The position numbers and the translations under genes were made by a program. A model generated the notes under the pieces. It searched no databases and had not been told where the DNA came from. It worked only from the letters and a program-made list of their open reading frames with translations. This document shows positions 10,610 through 19,235 of a stretch of 64,000 nt of DNA, piece by piece. The stretch covers positions 190,823 to 254,822 of the forward strand of contig NZ_KB822580.1 of assembly GCF_000364605.1 (NCBI RefSeq), written 5' to 3'. Numbering within the stretch: position 1 is the stretch's first letter; each line of letters begins with the position of its first letter. The DNA comes from Nocardioides sp. Iso805N (GTDB lineage: Bacteria > Actinomycetota > Actinomycetes > Propionibacteriales > Nocardioidaceae).

Positions 10610-12262
10610 TCACGCCACACTGACCGTGATCGTCTGTACGCCGCTGGCGCCGGACGGGAACGGCTCGGCCCGCGCCGGCGTCTGGGTCTGGCCGGCGCCG
10701 TCGATGACGCGGCAGGCGAGGCTGTGCGTACCCGGAGTGGCCCGCCAGGGGGCGTACCACTGCCGCCAGTAGTCGTTTCCCGCCGTCGGCCCCAGGTGGG
10801 CGGCGGTCCAAGGGCCGCCGTCCACACTGACCTCGACCCTGGCGACGCCACCGTTGTCCTGGGCCCAGGCCACACCGCCCATGACCTGGCCGCCGGGCTT
10901 GAGCGTCGCGAGTGCGCGCGGCATGTCGATCCGGCTGGCGATCTTGATCGGCGCGTCGGTCGCCCAGCCACGATCGGTCCAGTACGCGCTGTGCTCGGCG
11001 TAGGTGGTCAGGGTCAGCCGGGTCACCCACTTGGTGGCGCTGATGAACCCGTAGAGCCCCGGGATCACCAGCCGCGCGGGGAAGCCGTGCGCGCGGGGGA
11101 GTGGAGCGCCGTTCATCCCGACCGCGACCATCGCGTCTCGGCCATCGGTGGCCAGGGTCACGGGCGTGCTGATCGTCATGCCGTCGACGTCGGTGCTCAG
11201 GATCTGATCGGCGGTGCGGCTCACGCCGGCCCGGTCGAGCAGGTCGGTGAGCCGGACGCCGAGCCAACGGGCGCCGCCGACGTACGGGCCGCCCACGCTG
11301 TTGGAGACACAGGTCAGGGTGATGTCGCGCTCGATCATCGGCATCGCCAGCAGCTCGCGGTAGGTGATCTCGACCGGCCGTGCCACGTCGCCGTCGATCT
11401 GCAGCGACCAGCCGCCGCTGTCGACGACCGGCACGTCGAGGCGGGTGTCGACCCGGTAGAAGCGGTCGGACGGCGTCCGGAACGGGGTGATACCCGGCAC
11501 GGTGTCGTCGATGCCGGCCGGGAACGGCGGGGCGGGATCGGCGGGCGGCGGCAGCGCGACGTCCTCCTCCCGCGCCTTGCGCCCGATCACCACTCGGCCG
11601 GCCTCGCCGAGCGCCGCCGCGGTCGCGGCGAGGATCCCCAGCACCACCACGGTCCGCCGCGACGCCAGCGCGCTGTGGCCTGGGCCGCCACTCGGTCCGG
11701 TGGTCGAGGTGCGAGCGGGGCGAGCCCCGAAACCCATCACCAGCACCAACGCCGCCACCGCGACAATGCCCGCCACCAGACTCGGTACGGCGCCGGCAGC
11801 CGTGGCCTCCGGACGATGCAGAGCGCACGCGGCCGCGACGCAGGCCAGCGCGGCGAGGGCCGTCGCGCCGTACCCGAGGCGTCGTCTGGCCAGCGGGCCG
11901 ACAGCGGTGGAGAGGAGCAGCACCACCACCAGCACCGAGCCGACCAGGATGGTCTTGTCGTGGGTGCCGAAATGGGCGATGGCCCACTCCTTGAGTGACG
12001 TCGGGGTGCGATCGATCACGGTGGAGCCGACCGCGAGCACCGGCGAGGCAGCAGGGGTGGTGAAGGCGGCGACCAGGTGAGCGGCGCCCAGACCCAGCCC
12101 GCCGGTGACCGGCCCCACGGCGAGCAGCAGGACCAGCCCGGGAGTGCCCCGAAGTCGGCGCAGAAGCCGGCGCGGACGTCGGCGCTGCGGACGGCGCCGA
12201 GGCGGTTGCGCGGCTGGCGGTCGCGGAGGCGGGTACAGGGACCCTGCCGACTCGGTGCTCAT
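10610..12262 (-). CDS. Membrane-bound molybdopterin oxidoreductase (sulfite-oxidase fold)
   Basis: 550 residues. A proline/arginine-rich head (1-40) is followed by about five membrane helices (between 41 and 220) and an extracytoplasmic sulfite-oxidase-type molybdenum domain (about 255-440) with the cofactor-ligating cysteine C318 in DITLTCVSNSVGG, then a dimerisation Ig-like domain (about 450-550). The substrate is unknown. The ATG at 12262 was chosen over an upstream extension because the SigK-like -10 box ends only 8 bases before it, which implies a leaderless mRNA. Residues about 179-195 (GARPARTSTTG...) are encoded by a dispersed repeat. It precedes the fasciclin gene by 86 bases. Confidence 0.87.
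   Translation of the reverse strand: MSTESAGSLYPPPRPPAAQPPRRRPQRRRPRRLLRRLRGTPGLVLLLAVGPVTGGLGLGAAHLVAAFTTPAASPVLAVGSTVIDRTPTSLKEWAIAHFGTHDKTILVGSVLVVVLLLSTAVGPLARRRLGYGATALAALACVAAACALHRPEATAAGAVPSLVAGIVAVAALVLVMGFGARPARTSTTGPSGGPGHSALASRRTVVVLGILAATAAALGEAGRVVIGRKAREEDVALPPPADPAPPFPAGIDDTVPGITPFRTPSDRFYRVDTRLDVPVVDSGGWSLQIDGDVARPVEITYRELLAMPMIERDITLTCVSNSVGGPYVGGARWLGVRLTDLLDRAGVSRTADQILSTDVDGMTISTPVTLATDGRDAMVAVGMNGAPLPRAHGFPARLVIPGLYGFISATKWVTRLTLTTYAEHSAYWTDRGWATDAPIKIASRIDMPRALATLKPGGQVMGGVAWAQDNGGVARVEVSVDGGPWTAAHLGPTAGNDYWRQWYAPWRATPGTHSLACRVIDGAGQTQTPARAEPFPSGASGVQTITVSVA
11695..11735. repeat. Dispersed repeat, subfamily 1, copy A (inside a gene)
   Basis: The first 29 bases (TCCGGTGGTCGAGGTGCG...) match those at 29039 with one difference. 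It lies within the membrane Mo oxidoreductase gene, in frame, at the junction between membrane region and periplasmic domain. Confidence 0.65.
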
Positions 12263-12269
12263 GGGGGGT

Positions 12270-12297
12270 GTTCGGAGCCGGAAGTCACTTCGGATCG
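12270..12297 (-). promoter_or_regulatory. SigK-like promoter of the Mo oxidoreductase gene
   Basis: On the minus strand, CGATCC (12292-12297), a 16-base spacer, and CCGAAC (12270-12275). The -10 box is identical to that of the fasciclin promoter; the -35 has one mismatch. The predicted start of transcription falls at or next to the ATG at 12262, so the mRNA would be leaderless. Confidence 0.55.
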
Positions 12298-12300
12298 CAC

Positions 12301-12327
12301 CCATCCGGATCCGCCGTGGCTCCGAAG
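12301..12327 (+). promoter_or_regulatory. SigK-type promoter of the FAD oxidase-lipid gene cluster
   Basis: CCATCC (12301-12306), a 15-base spacer, and CCGAAG (12322-12327): same -35 and spacing as the fasciclin promoter. Transcription would begin near 12334. It lies back to back with the Mo oxidoreductase promoter, only a few bases apart. Confidence 0.7.
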
Positions 12328-12377
12328 GACAGATGAGAGCCCGAATCGATCGGGTCCCCAGGAGCGCGGAGGAATGG

Positions 12378-14420
12378 ATGCAGCACACGCGGGCGCGCGT
12401 CGCCGTCATCGGCTCGGGCGTGGCCGGGCTCGTCGCCGCCTACGAGTGCCGCGATGCGGCTGAGGTCACCCTCTACGAGGCCGCGGACCGTCTGGGCGGC
12501 CATGCCGACACCCATGAGGTGCGTGAGGGTGGGCGGACGCTGGCCATCGACACCGGCTTCATCGTGCACAACCTGCGCACCTACCCCGTGCTCACCCGGA
12601 TGTTCGAGGAGCTCGGCGTGGACACGCAGGCCTCGGAGATGTCGATGTCGATCAGCGACCCGCGTCGCGGCCTTGAGTGGGCCGGGGCACGGGGCCTGCG
12701 CGGCGTCTTCCCGACCGCGGCGAGACTCACCGACACGGGCCATCTGCGGATGCTCGCCGAGATCCCGCGCTTCCACCGGCGCGCGCGGGCGCTGCTGGCC
12801 GCCGACGACGGCGCGCCGGGTCGCGCCGACCAGACGCTGGCGTCCTTCCTGACCGCGGGCGGCTTCTCGGAGCGGTTCGTCCGCGACTTCATGGAGCCGC
12901 TGGTGGCGGCGGTGTGGTCCTGCGACCCCCAGGTGGCGACCGTCTACCCGGCGCGCTACCTCTTCCGCTTCCTGGAGCACCACGGGATGCTCTCGATCAC
13001 CGGCAGCCCGACCTGGCGGACGGTGACGGGCGGCTCGCGGGAGTATGTTCGCAGGATCGCCGAGCGGATCGATGCGGTCCGGCTCGGCTCGCCCGTCGTC
13101 GAGGTGCTGGAGCGCAGCGGCGGCGTCAGCGTGCGCACCGAGGACGGCACGGCGCAGGAGTACGACGCGGTCGTCATCGCCACCCACCCCGGCCAGGCGC
13201 TCGCCATGCTGGCTGACCCGACGCCGCTGCAGCAGGAGGTGCTGGGCGCGATGACCTACTCCACCAACACCGCGATCCTGCACACCGACACCACCCTGCT
13301 GCCGCAGGCCCGACGGGCATGGTCGTCGTGGAACTTCCGCCGCGTGCGCGACGAGGAGGGACCGGTCGTGGTCACCTACGACCTGACCCGGCTGCAGCGG
13401 CTCGATACGGACCGCCACTACCTGGTCACCCTCGGTGGCGAGGACCTGATCGACCCGGACACGGTGATCGATCGGATGTCCTACGAGCACCCGCTCTACA
13501 CGCCCGAGTCGGTGGCCGCGCAGGGCCGGCTGCCCGAGATCGAGACGCCGCGCATCGCCTTCGCGGGCGCCTATCACGGCTGGGGGTTTCACGAGGACGG
13601 GGCGCGCGCGGGGCTGGCCGCGGCCCACCGGCTCGGCTTCGCCGCACCGATGCGGCTGGTGACAGCGCCCGCCGCCGAGCAGGTACCGGAGCAGGCCCCG
13701 GCCGAGCCGCTGGTCTACGCCACCACCGTGCGCCACCTGCGACGTACGCCGTGGCGCCGGGAGTTCGTCAACCACTCCACCATGTGGGTGGTCGATCTCG
13801 ATCGGCTGCCTGCGACCAGCACCCGGCGTGAACGCTGGCGGGCCTTCTGGCGCGGCAGCATCGCCGCCCGCGACCATCTCGGCGACCCGACGTCGACCGT
13901 GCGGGAGAACCTCGCCGCCTTCCTGGCCGGCCACGGCGTCGAGCTGGGTCGGGGTCGGGTGCTGCTGGCCGCCCACCCCCGCGCGTTCGGCTTCTGCTTC
14001 AACCCGATCAGCGTGTTCTGGTGCGAGCGCGAGGACGGCAGCCCGCTGGCCACCGTCGTCGAGGTGCACAACACCTACGGCGACCGGCACGCGTACCTGC
14101 TCGATCCCGAGCGTCCCGCGCCGCTGGCCAAGCAGATGTATGTCTCGCCCTTCCACGGCGTCGACGGTGAGTACGACGTCCGCGCGCCCGCGCCGACCGA
14201 GCAGCTCGACATCGCGGTCCGGCTTCGGACGGCCGACGGCGCCGCCTTCAACGCATCGCTCCAGGGTCGACGCGTCGACCCCGGTAGCGCCGCGGCGCGC
14301 ATCGCCGGTTTCGCCGGAATCCGTGACGCGCTGCTGATCCGGCTCCACGGCATTCGGCTGTGGACCCGCGGTCTCCCGATCCACAACCGACCCGTCCACC
14401 ACCAGGAAGGCGTGCGATGA
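12378..14420 (+). CDS. FAD-dependent amine oxidase-like protein fused to DUF1365
   Basis: 680 residues made of two modules. The N-terminal half (about 1-425) is a flavin oxidoreductase of the Rv0449c type: dinucleotide-binding VAVIGSGVAGLVAAYE at residue 8 and a late AGAYHGWGFHEDGARAG flavin motif. The C-terminal half (about 440-680) is DUF1365 (Rv0448c type; AHPRAFGFCFNPISVFWC, VSPFHGVDGEY). In mycobacteria these are two separate genes. The ATG at 12378 has GGAGGA 4 bases before it; an in-frame ATG at 12333 coincides with the predicted transcription start and would be a leaderless alternative. It overlaps the next gene by ATGA. The role is probably lipid modification under SigK. Confidence 0.85.
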   Translation: MQHTRARVAVIGSGVAGLVAAYECRDAAEVTLYEAADRLGGHADTHEVREGGRTLAIDTGFIVHNLRTYPVLTRMFEELGVDTQASEMSMSISDPRRGLEWAGARGLRGVFPTAARLTDTGHLRMLAEIPRFHRRARALLAADDGAPGRADQTLASFLTAGGFSERFVRDFMEPLVAAVWSCDPQVATVYPARYLFRFLEHHGMLSITGSPTWRTVTGGSREYVRRIAERIDAVRLGSPVVEVLERSGGVSVRTEDGTAQEYDAVVIATHPGQALAMLADPTPLQQEVLGAMTYSTNTAILHTDTTLLPQARRAWSSWNFRRVRDEEGPVVVTYDLTRLQRLDTDRHYLVTLGGEDLIDPDTVIDRMSYEHPLYTPESVAAQGRLPEIETPRIAFAGAYHGWGFHEDGARAGLAAAHRLGFAAPMRLVTAPAAEQVPEQAPAEPLVYATTVRHLRRTPWRREFVNHSTMWVVDLDRLPATSTRRERWRAFWRGSIAARDHLGDPTSTVRENLAAFLAGHGVELGRGRVLLAAHPRAFGFCFNPISVFWCEREDGSPLATVVEVHNTYGDRHAYLLDPERPAPLAKQMYVSPFHGVDGEYDVRAPAPTEQLDIAVRLRTADGAAFNASLQGRRVDPGSAAARIAGFAGIRDALLIRLHGIRLWTRGLPIHNRPVHHQEGVR

Positions 14421-15676
14421 CCACCACAGAACGGCCCGTGGAATCCTCCCGAACGAGCTGGGCACACCTCGACCGAGTGCCGAGCGGCCCAGCGGTGGCC
14501 GTGGCCGCGAAGATCGCCCGGGGAGTGTTCCTGCATGCCGTCGAGCGTCTCGACGTCACCGTCCGGCTCGAGGGTCGCACGGTGGGCCGCGGCGGCCCCG
14601 AGATGGTGATCCGCCGTCCCGAGGAGTTCTTCGCCCGGCTGGGCAGGGACAAGCTGGTCGGGTTCGGTGAGGCCTACCTGACCGGCGCGTGGGATGCAGA
14701 GAACCTGGCGGGCTTCCTCGGCGTACTGGCCGCCGACGTCGACAACCTCACGCCGCGTTGGCTGCAGGCGGTGCGCAGCATCGCGATGCCGCGGACCCCG
14801 ACGCGCGACCGCGGCGGACGACGGCACACCCGGCGCAACATCGCGCACCACTACGACCTGTCGAACGACTTCTTCGCGCTCTTCCTCGACCCGACGATGA
14901 CCTACTCCTCGGCGTGGTTCCGCGCCGATCCGATGGGTCGTCCGGTGGTCGGTGACGACCTCGTCCGCGCGCAGCGCCGCAAGATCATGGCGCTGCTCGA
15001 CCTCGCGCGGGTGGGCGCCGGCACCCGGGTGCTGGAGATCGGCACCGGGTGGGGACAGCTCGCGATCATGGCCGCTGAGCGTGACGCGACCGTGCACACC
15101 GTGACGCTCTCGGTGGAGCAGCGCGACCTCGCCCGGAAGCGGATCGCCGAGGCCGGTCTGTCCGACCGCGTCGAGGTCGAGCTGTGCGACTACCGCGACC
15201 TCGAGGGCGAGTACGACGCGATCGTCTCGGTGGAGATGGTGGAGGCCGTCGGCTGGCGGCACTGGGGCGACTACTTCGGCACCCTGGAGCGGCTGCTGGC
15301 GCCGTACGGTGCTGTCGCGCTGCAGGCGATCACCATGCCGCACCGGCAGATGCTCGCGACCCGCGACTCCTACACCTGGATCAACAAGTACATCTTCCCC
15401 GGGGGCTTCCTGCCCTCGGAGGAGGCGCTGACGGAGAACGCCTGGCGCCAGGGCCTGCGGATGACCCACCGAACCTCGCTCGGCGCGCACTACGCCGAGA
15501 CGCTGCGTCAGTGGGACGAGCGCTTCCGGAACGCGTCAGCCGAGGTGGAGGCGCTCGGCTTCGACGACGTCTTCGCCCGGATGTGGCACTTCTACCTGGA
15601 GTACTCCCGTGCAGGCTTCGCCTCCGGCTACCTCGACGACCTGCAACTGCGCTTCGAGCGGGAGGGCACGTCATGA
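14417..15676 (+). CDS. Cyclopropane-fatty-acyl-phospholipid synthase family methyltransferase 1
   Basis: 419 residues. The SAM-binding motif I is VLEIGTGWGQLA (about residue 203), and the substrate-region motifs HHYDLSNDFFALFLDPTMTYS, SVEMVEAVG and YIFPGGFLPS identify the CFA/mycolic acid methyltransferase family. These enzymes use S-adenosylmethionine to add a methylene or methyl group to the double bond of membrane lipid acyl chains. It corresponds to UfaA1/Rv0447c of the mycobacterial SigK locus. Coupled by 4-base overlaps to genes on both sides. Confidence 0.92.
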   Translation: MTTTERPVESSRTSWAHLDRVPSGPAVAVAAKIARGVFLHAVERLDVTVRLEGRTVGRGGPEMVIRRPEEFFARLGRDKLVGFGEAYLTGAWDAENLAGFLGVLAADVDNLTPRWLQAVRSIAMPRTPTRDRGGRRHTRRNIAHHYDLSNDFFALFLDPTMTYSSAWFRADPMGRPVVGDDLVRAQRRKIMALLDLARVGAGTRVLEIGTGWGQLAIMAAERDATVHTVTLSVEQRDLARKRIAEAGLSDRVEVELCDYRDLEGEYDAIVSVEMVEAVGWRHWGDYFGTLERLLAPYGAVALQAITMPHRQMLATRDSYTWINKYIFPGGFLPSEEALTENAWRQGLRMTHRTSLGAHYAETLRQWDERFRNASAEVEALGFDDVFARMWHFYLEYSRAGFASGYLDDLQLRFEREGTS

Positions 15677-16953
15677 CCAGCACCCTCCTGAGCGGTACGA
15701 CGGCGGCTGCGCCGCTCGCGCCGCGACTGGCGGCGGTGGTCGAGCCGCTGATCGGCGAGCTGCCGGTGCGGCTGCAGGCATGGGACGGCTCCGTCGCCGG
15801 ACCGACGAACGCGCCGCTGGTGGTGATCAGCTCCCCGGACGCACTGCGGCGGATGCTGTGGCACCCGGGCGAGCTCGGTGCGGCCCAGGCCTACGTGACG
15901 GGCGAGGTCGACCTGCCCGGCGACCTCGACGAGACCCTCTCGACGCTGCTGGCCGCGGGCGTGGCCGTGGGCCGGCCGTCGCTGAAGGCGTCGGCGACGG
16001 CACTGGCGCGGCTCGCCGCGCTGGCCCGGGAGCTGCGCCTGGTCGGCGTCCCGCCCGCGGCTCCGGTCACCCAGGCCAAGGTCCGCGGCCGGCTGCACTC
16101 CCAAGCCCGCGATCGCGAATCGATCCACCACCACTACGACCTCTCGACCGAGTTCTACGGGCTGTTCCTGGACCCGTCGATGGCCTACTCCTGCGGCTAC
16201 TTCACCGATCCGGCGACCACGCTGGAGCAGGCCCAGCACGACAAGCTCGCGCTGATCTGCACCAAGCTCGGACTCGAGCCGGGCAGCACGTTGCTCGACG
16301 TCGGCTGCGGCTGGGGCTCGCTGGCGATCCATGCGGCACGAAACTTCGGCGCCCGCGTCGTCGGTCTGACCATCGCCGCCGAGCAGCAGCGCTTCGTGCA
16401 GCAGCGGGTGCGCGCCGAGGGGCTCGAGGACCTGGTCGAGGTCCGGCTCTGCGACTACCGCGATGCCGTCGGACGCTACGACGCGGTGGCATCGGTCGAG
16501 ATGGGCGAGCACGTCGGTGAGCGCAACTATCCGACGTACGCTGCCGTCCTCGCCCGCTCCGTCCGCCCCGGTGGCCGTGTCCTGGTGCAGCAGATGTCGC
16601 GCCGCGGCAGGCACCCGGGCGGCGGGCCGTTCATCGAGTCGTTCATCGCACCCGACATGCACATGCGGCCGGTGGGGGAGACCGTCGACTACCTGGAGGA
16701 GGCCGGGCTCGAGGTGCGGGACGTGCACGCGCTGCGCGAGCACTACGTCCGTACCGTCGCAGGCTGGCTGGAGCGGTTCGAGACCAACGTCGACAAGATC
16801 ACCGCACTCGTCGGTGTCGAGATGGTGCGGGTGTGGCGGCTCTACCTGGTCGGCGGCGCGGCGGCGTTCCGCGACGGCAGGATGGGTGTGGACCAGATCC
16901 TCGCGGTCCGTCCCGGCGGCGCGCACACGCTGCCGCCACGACGGACCTGGTGA
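15673..16953 (+). CDS. Cyclopropane-fatty-acyl-phospholipid synthase family methyltransferase 2
   Basis: 426 residues, a diverged paralogue of the preceding gene: motif I LLDVGCGWGSLA, HHYDLSTEFYGLFLDPSMAYS and the SVEMGEHVG segment. The N-terminal lipid-binding part (PDALRRMLWHPGELGAAQAY) is CFA-like. Where copy 1 has YIFPGG, this copy has FIAPDMHMRP, so the two may act on different positions or products, for example cyclopropanation versus branching methylation. Two CFA-type genes in one SigK unit differ from the single ufaA1 of M. tuberculosis. It overlaps copy 1 by ATGA. Confidence 0.9.
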   Translation: MTSTLLSGTTAAAPLAPRLAAVVEPLIGELPVRLQAWDGSVAGPTNAPLVVISSPDALRRMLWHPGELGAAQAYVTGEVDLPGDLDETLSTLLAAGVAVGRPSLKASATALARLAALARELRLVGVPPAAPVTQAKVRGRLHSQARDRESIHHHYDLSTEFYGLFLDPSMAYSCGYFTDPATTLEQAQHDKLALICTKLGLEPGSTLLDVGCGWGSLAIHAARNFGARVVGLTIAAEQQRFVQQRVRAEGLEDLVEVRLCDYRDAVGRYDAVASVEMGEHVGERNYPTYAAVLARSVRPGGRVLVQQMSRRGRHPGGGPFIESFIAPDMHMRPVGETVDYLEEAGLEVRDVHALREHYVRTVAGWLERFETNVDKITALVGVEMVRVWRLYLVGGAAAFRDGRMGVDQILAVRPGGAHTLPPRRTW

Positions 16954-16977
16954 CCCGATGCGGCTGGTGACCCGATG
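16947..16977 (+). repeat. Tandem duplication at a start codon, with mini-ORF
   Basis: CTGGTGACCCGATG occurs twice (16947-16960 and 16964-16977), 17 bases apart. The second copy carries the start codon of the DUF1295 gene. The first copy opens a six-codon ORF (MRLVTR, 16958-16978) whose TGA overlaps that start as ATGA, so it could couple translation from the upstream gene. Confidence 0.6.
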
Positions 16978-17775
16978 AGTACGGCGTGGGCGCTCGTGCT
17001 GACCACCCTGGTCGCGGCCGGCGCGGTGATGACCGCCGCGGCGGTGTGGTCGCACCGGTTGCGGCGGTACGCCGTGGTCGATGCTGCCTGGGGTGCCGCC
17101 TTCGTGGCGGTGGCGGCGGCGACGGGCGTGGTCGCGACGGTGCTCGGTGCCGATGGCGCGGTGCGGCGCTGGCTCCTGGTCGCCCTGGTCGCGCTCTGGG
17201 GGTTGCGGCTGACCCGCCACCTCTGGAGCCGGGTTCGGGCCGCCGGCCACGACGACCCACGCTACGAGGAGATGCTCGGCGGCCCGTTCCGGGAGGTGCC
17301 GTTCGGCACCGTCGTGCGGCGGGTGTTCCTGCTGCAGGGTGCGGCCGTGGCGCTGATCTCCGCGCCCGTCGTCGTCGGTGTCGCCACCCACACGCGCTGG
17401 CCGTGGGCGGTGGTGCTCGGAGTGGTGGTGTGGGTGATCGGCGTGGTGTTCGAGGCGGTTGGAGACGCCCAGCTGGCGGCGTACCGCGCCGATCCGGCGC
17501 GGGGACCCGTGCTCGACCGAGGGCTGTGGGCCTGGACCCGCCACCCGAACTACTTCGGCGACGCCTGCGTCTGGTGGGGACTCTGGCTCGCCGGCGCGCT
17601 CGCGGCCGGCCCGATCGCCGGCCTCGCCACCCTGCCCGCACCGGTGGTGATGACGCTGTTCCTGACCCTGGTCACCGGCGCGCGGCCGACCGAGCGGCGG
17701 ATGGAGGGCCGGCCGGGCTGGGACGCCTACACCGCCCGGACGGCGATGTTCTTCCCGCGTCCGCCGCGACGGTAG
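16975..17775 (+). CDS. DUF1295 integral membrane protein (steroid-reductase-like)
   Basis: 266 residues with about six to seven membrane helices and a C-terminal LWAWTRHPNYFGDACVWWG motif, which is the NADPH-binding signature of the DUF1295/steroid 5-alpha-reductase superfamily. The SigK locus of mycobacteria has a homologue (Rv0446c) at the same place after the CFA gene. It is probably a lipid double-bond reductase or related enzyme acting on the products of the CFA-type neighbours. Last gene of the SigK lipid operon. Confidence 0.88.
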   Translation: MSTAWALVLTTLVAAGAVMTAAAVWSHRLRRYAVVDAAWGAAFVAVAAATGVVATVLGADGAVRRWLLVALVALWGLRLTRHLWSRVRAAGHDDPRYEEMLGGPFREVPFGTVVRRVFLLQGAAVALISAPVVVGVATHTRWPWAVVLGVVVWVIGVVFEAVGDAQLAAYRADPARGPVLDRGLWAWTRHPNYFGDACVWWGLWLAGALAAGPIAGLATLPAPVVMTLFLTLVTGARPTERRMEGRPGWDAYTARTAMFFPRPPRR

Positions 17776-17790
17776 CCGCCGCCACGATCC

Positions 17791-17824
17791 TGCGTCGGCA
17801 GGCCTCAGCGTGCCTGCCGGCGCA
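17791..17824. terminator. Hairpin between convergent DUF1295 and photolyase genes
   Basis: A 13-base stem with one mismatch (TGCGTCGGCAGGC against GCCTGCCGGCGCA) and an 8-base loop. It covers the last codons of the photolyase gene and begins 16 bases past the DUF1295 stop, so it could end transcription from both sides. Confidence 0.55.
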
Positions 17825-19205
17825 GCTCCTCGTACGCCGCAAGCGTGTCCGCCCGCTGCTCGGCATGATCGACGATCGGTGCGGGGTAGCCGTCGGGCGG
17901 TCCGTCGGTCAGCCGCCACGGCTCGTGCACCTGACGAGCGTCGAGTGAGCGCAGCTCCGTGACCCAGCGCCTGATGTAGACCCCGTCGGGGTCGAACGTG
18001 CGCGACTGGGTGACCGGGTTGAAGATCCGGAAGTACGGCGCCGCGTCGGTGCCGCAGCCCGCCACCCACTGCCAGTTGTGCTGGTTGCTGGCCAGGTCGC
18101 CGTCGATCAGGTGCCGCAGGAAGTGCCGGGCCCCGTGCTGCCACTCGACGTGCAGGTCCTTGACCAGGAAGGACGCCACCAGCATCCGGACCCGGTTGTG
18201 CATCCAGCCCTCCGCGAGCAGCTGCCGCATCCCGGCATCGACCAACGGGTAGCCGGTCCGGCCGCGTTGCCAGGCTGAGAGCCGCTCCTCCAGCAGGCGA
18301 CCGCCCACGTAGGGCAGTCCACGCAGCTCGGGGCGGAAGTAGTCGCGCGCGCTCGCCGGCCAGGCGGCGAGCACCGCGGCGTAGAACTCCCGCCACGCCA
18401 GCTCGCGCCGGAAGGTGTCGTCGTCCGGACCGAGGTCGGCGAGCAGGGTGCGCGGGTGGATGCTGCCGATCTTCAGGTAGGGCGAGAGTCGCGAGCTGCC
18501 GTCGACGTCGGCTCGCTCCCGCGCCTCGGGGTAGTCCGGCAGCCGCTCCCGGAACGCCGCCCAGGCCGCGAGGGCGGCGGCCTCGCCTGCCTCGGGCAGC
18601 ACCGTGTCGCCGACCGACGGCTCGGTGGGAAGCGGCTCGCTCGGCACGCCGCGGGAGTGCGTCGAGATCGCCCAGTCGACCGTGCTCGCATCGGTCCTCG
18701 CCGGCGCCCGCCAGCCGTGCGCCACCCAGGCACGGTAGAAGGGGCCGTAGACCTGGAACGGCTTGTCGGACTTCGTCCGGATCCGGCCGGGCGCGACGGC
18801 GTACGGCGATCCGGTGGCGACCAGTGGCACCGGCTCTCCGGCGCCACGCAGCGCACCGAGCGCCTGTCGCACGCGCTCGTCGCGGGCGCTGCCGTACGGC
18901 GCGAAGTCGGCGCTGACGTGCACGCTCCCGGCACCCGTCTCGGCGACGACCGCGGGCACGACCTCCTCGGGCCGGCCGTGCCGGATCACCAGCCGGGTGC
19001 CGTGCTCGCGCAGGTCGCGATCGAGAGCGTGCAGCGAGCGCAGCACCCAGGCGGTGCGCGCCGCCCCGGAGGCGCGCAGCAGGGTCTCGTCGAGCACGAA
19101 CAGTGGCACCACGCCGTCGCCGGCAGCGGCCGACGCGGCGGCATCGAGGGCGGGGTGGTCGCCGAGTCGCAGGTCGCGCCGGAACCAGAGCACGGACGCG
19201 CTCAT
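17805..19205 (-). CDS. phr: Deoxyribodipyrimidine photolyase (class I CPD)
   Basis: 466 residues. The N-terminal antenna-cofactor domain (LWFRRDLRLGDHPALD at residue 6) is followed by an all-helical FAD domain with TGYPLVDAGMRQL, GWMHNRVRM, SFLVKDLHVEWQHGARHF and DGDLASNQHNWQWVAG, all diagnostic for class I photolyases. It uses blue light and reduced FAD to split cyclobutane pyrimidine dimers. The ATG at 19205 is 30 bases after the MBL gene, so the two may be cotranscribed. Photolyase next to CFA and DUF1295 genes recalls the sigma-E/ChrR photo-oxidative regulons of proteobacteria. Confidence 0.95.
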   Translation of the reverse strand: MSASVLWFRRDLRLGDHPALDAAASAAAGDGVVPLFVLDETLLRASGAARTAWVLRSLHALDRDLREHGTRLVIRHGRPEEVVPAVVAETGAGSVHVSADFAPYGSARDERVRQALGALRGAGEPVPLVATGSPYAVAPGRIRTKSDKPFQVYGPFYRAWVAHGWRAPARTDASTVDWAISTHSRGVPSEPLPTEPSVGDTVLPEAGEAAALAAWAAFRERLPDYPEARERADVDGSSRLSPYLKIGSIHPRTLLADLGPDDDTFRRELAWREFYAAVLAAWPASARDYFRPELRGLPYVGGRLLEERLSAWQRGRTGYPLVDAGMRQLLAEGWMHNRVRMLVASFLVKDLHVEWQHGARHFLRHLIDGDLASNQHNWQWVAGCGTDAAPYFRIFNPVTQSRTFDPDGVYIRRWVTELRSLDARQVHEPWRLTDGPPDGYPAPIVDHAEQRADTLAAYEELRRQAR

Positions 19206-19235
19206 GCCTCGGCGCACCTGGGCTCGGGGCACCCG

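Noticed and set aside
15628..18396. 922-residue minus-strand ORF across CFA2, DUF1295 and photolyase
   Set aside because: It overlaps three genes with clear motifs and itself has none.
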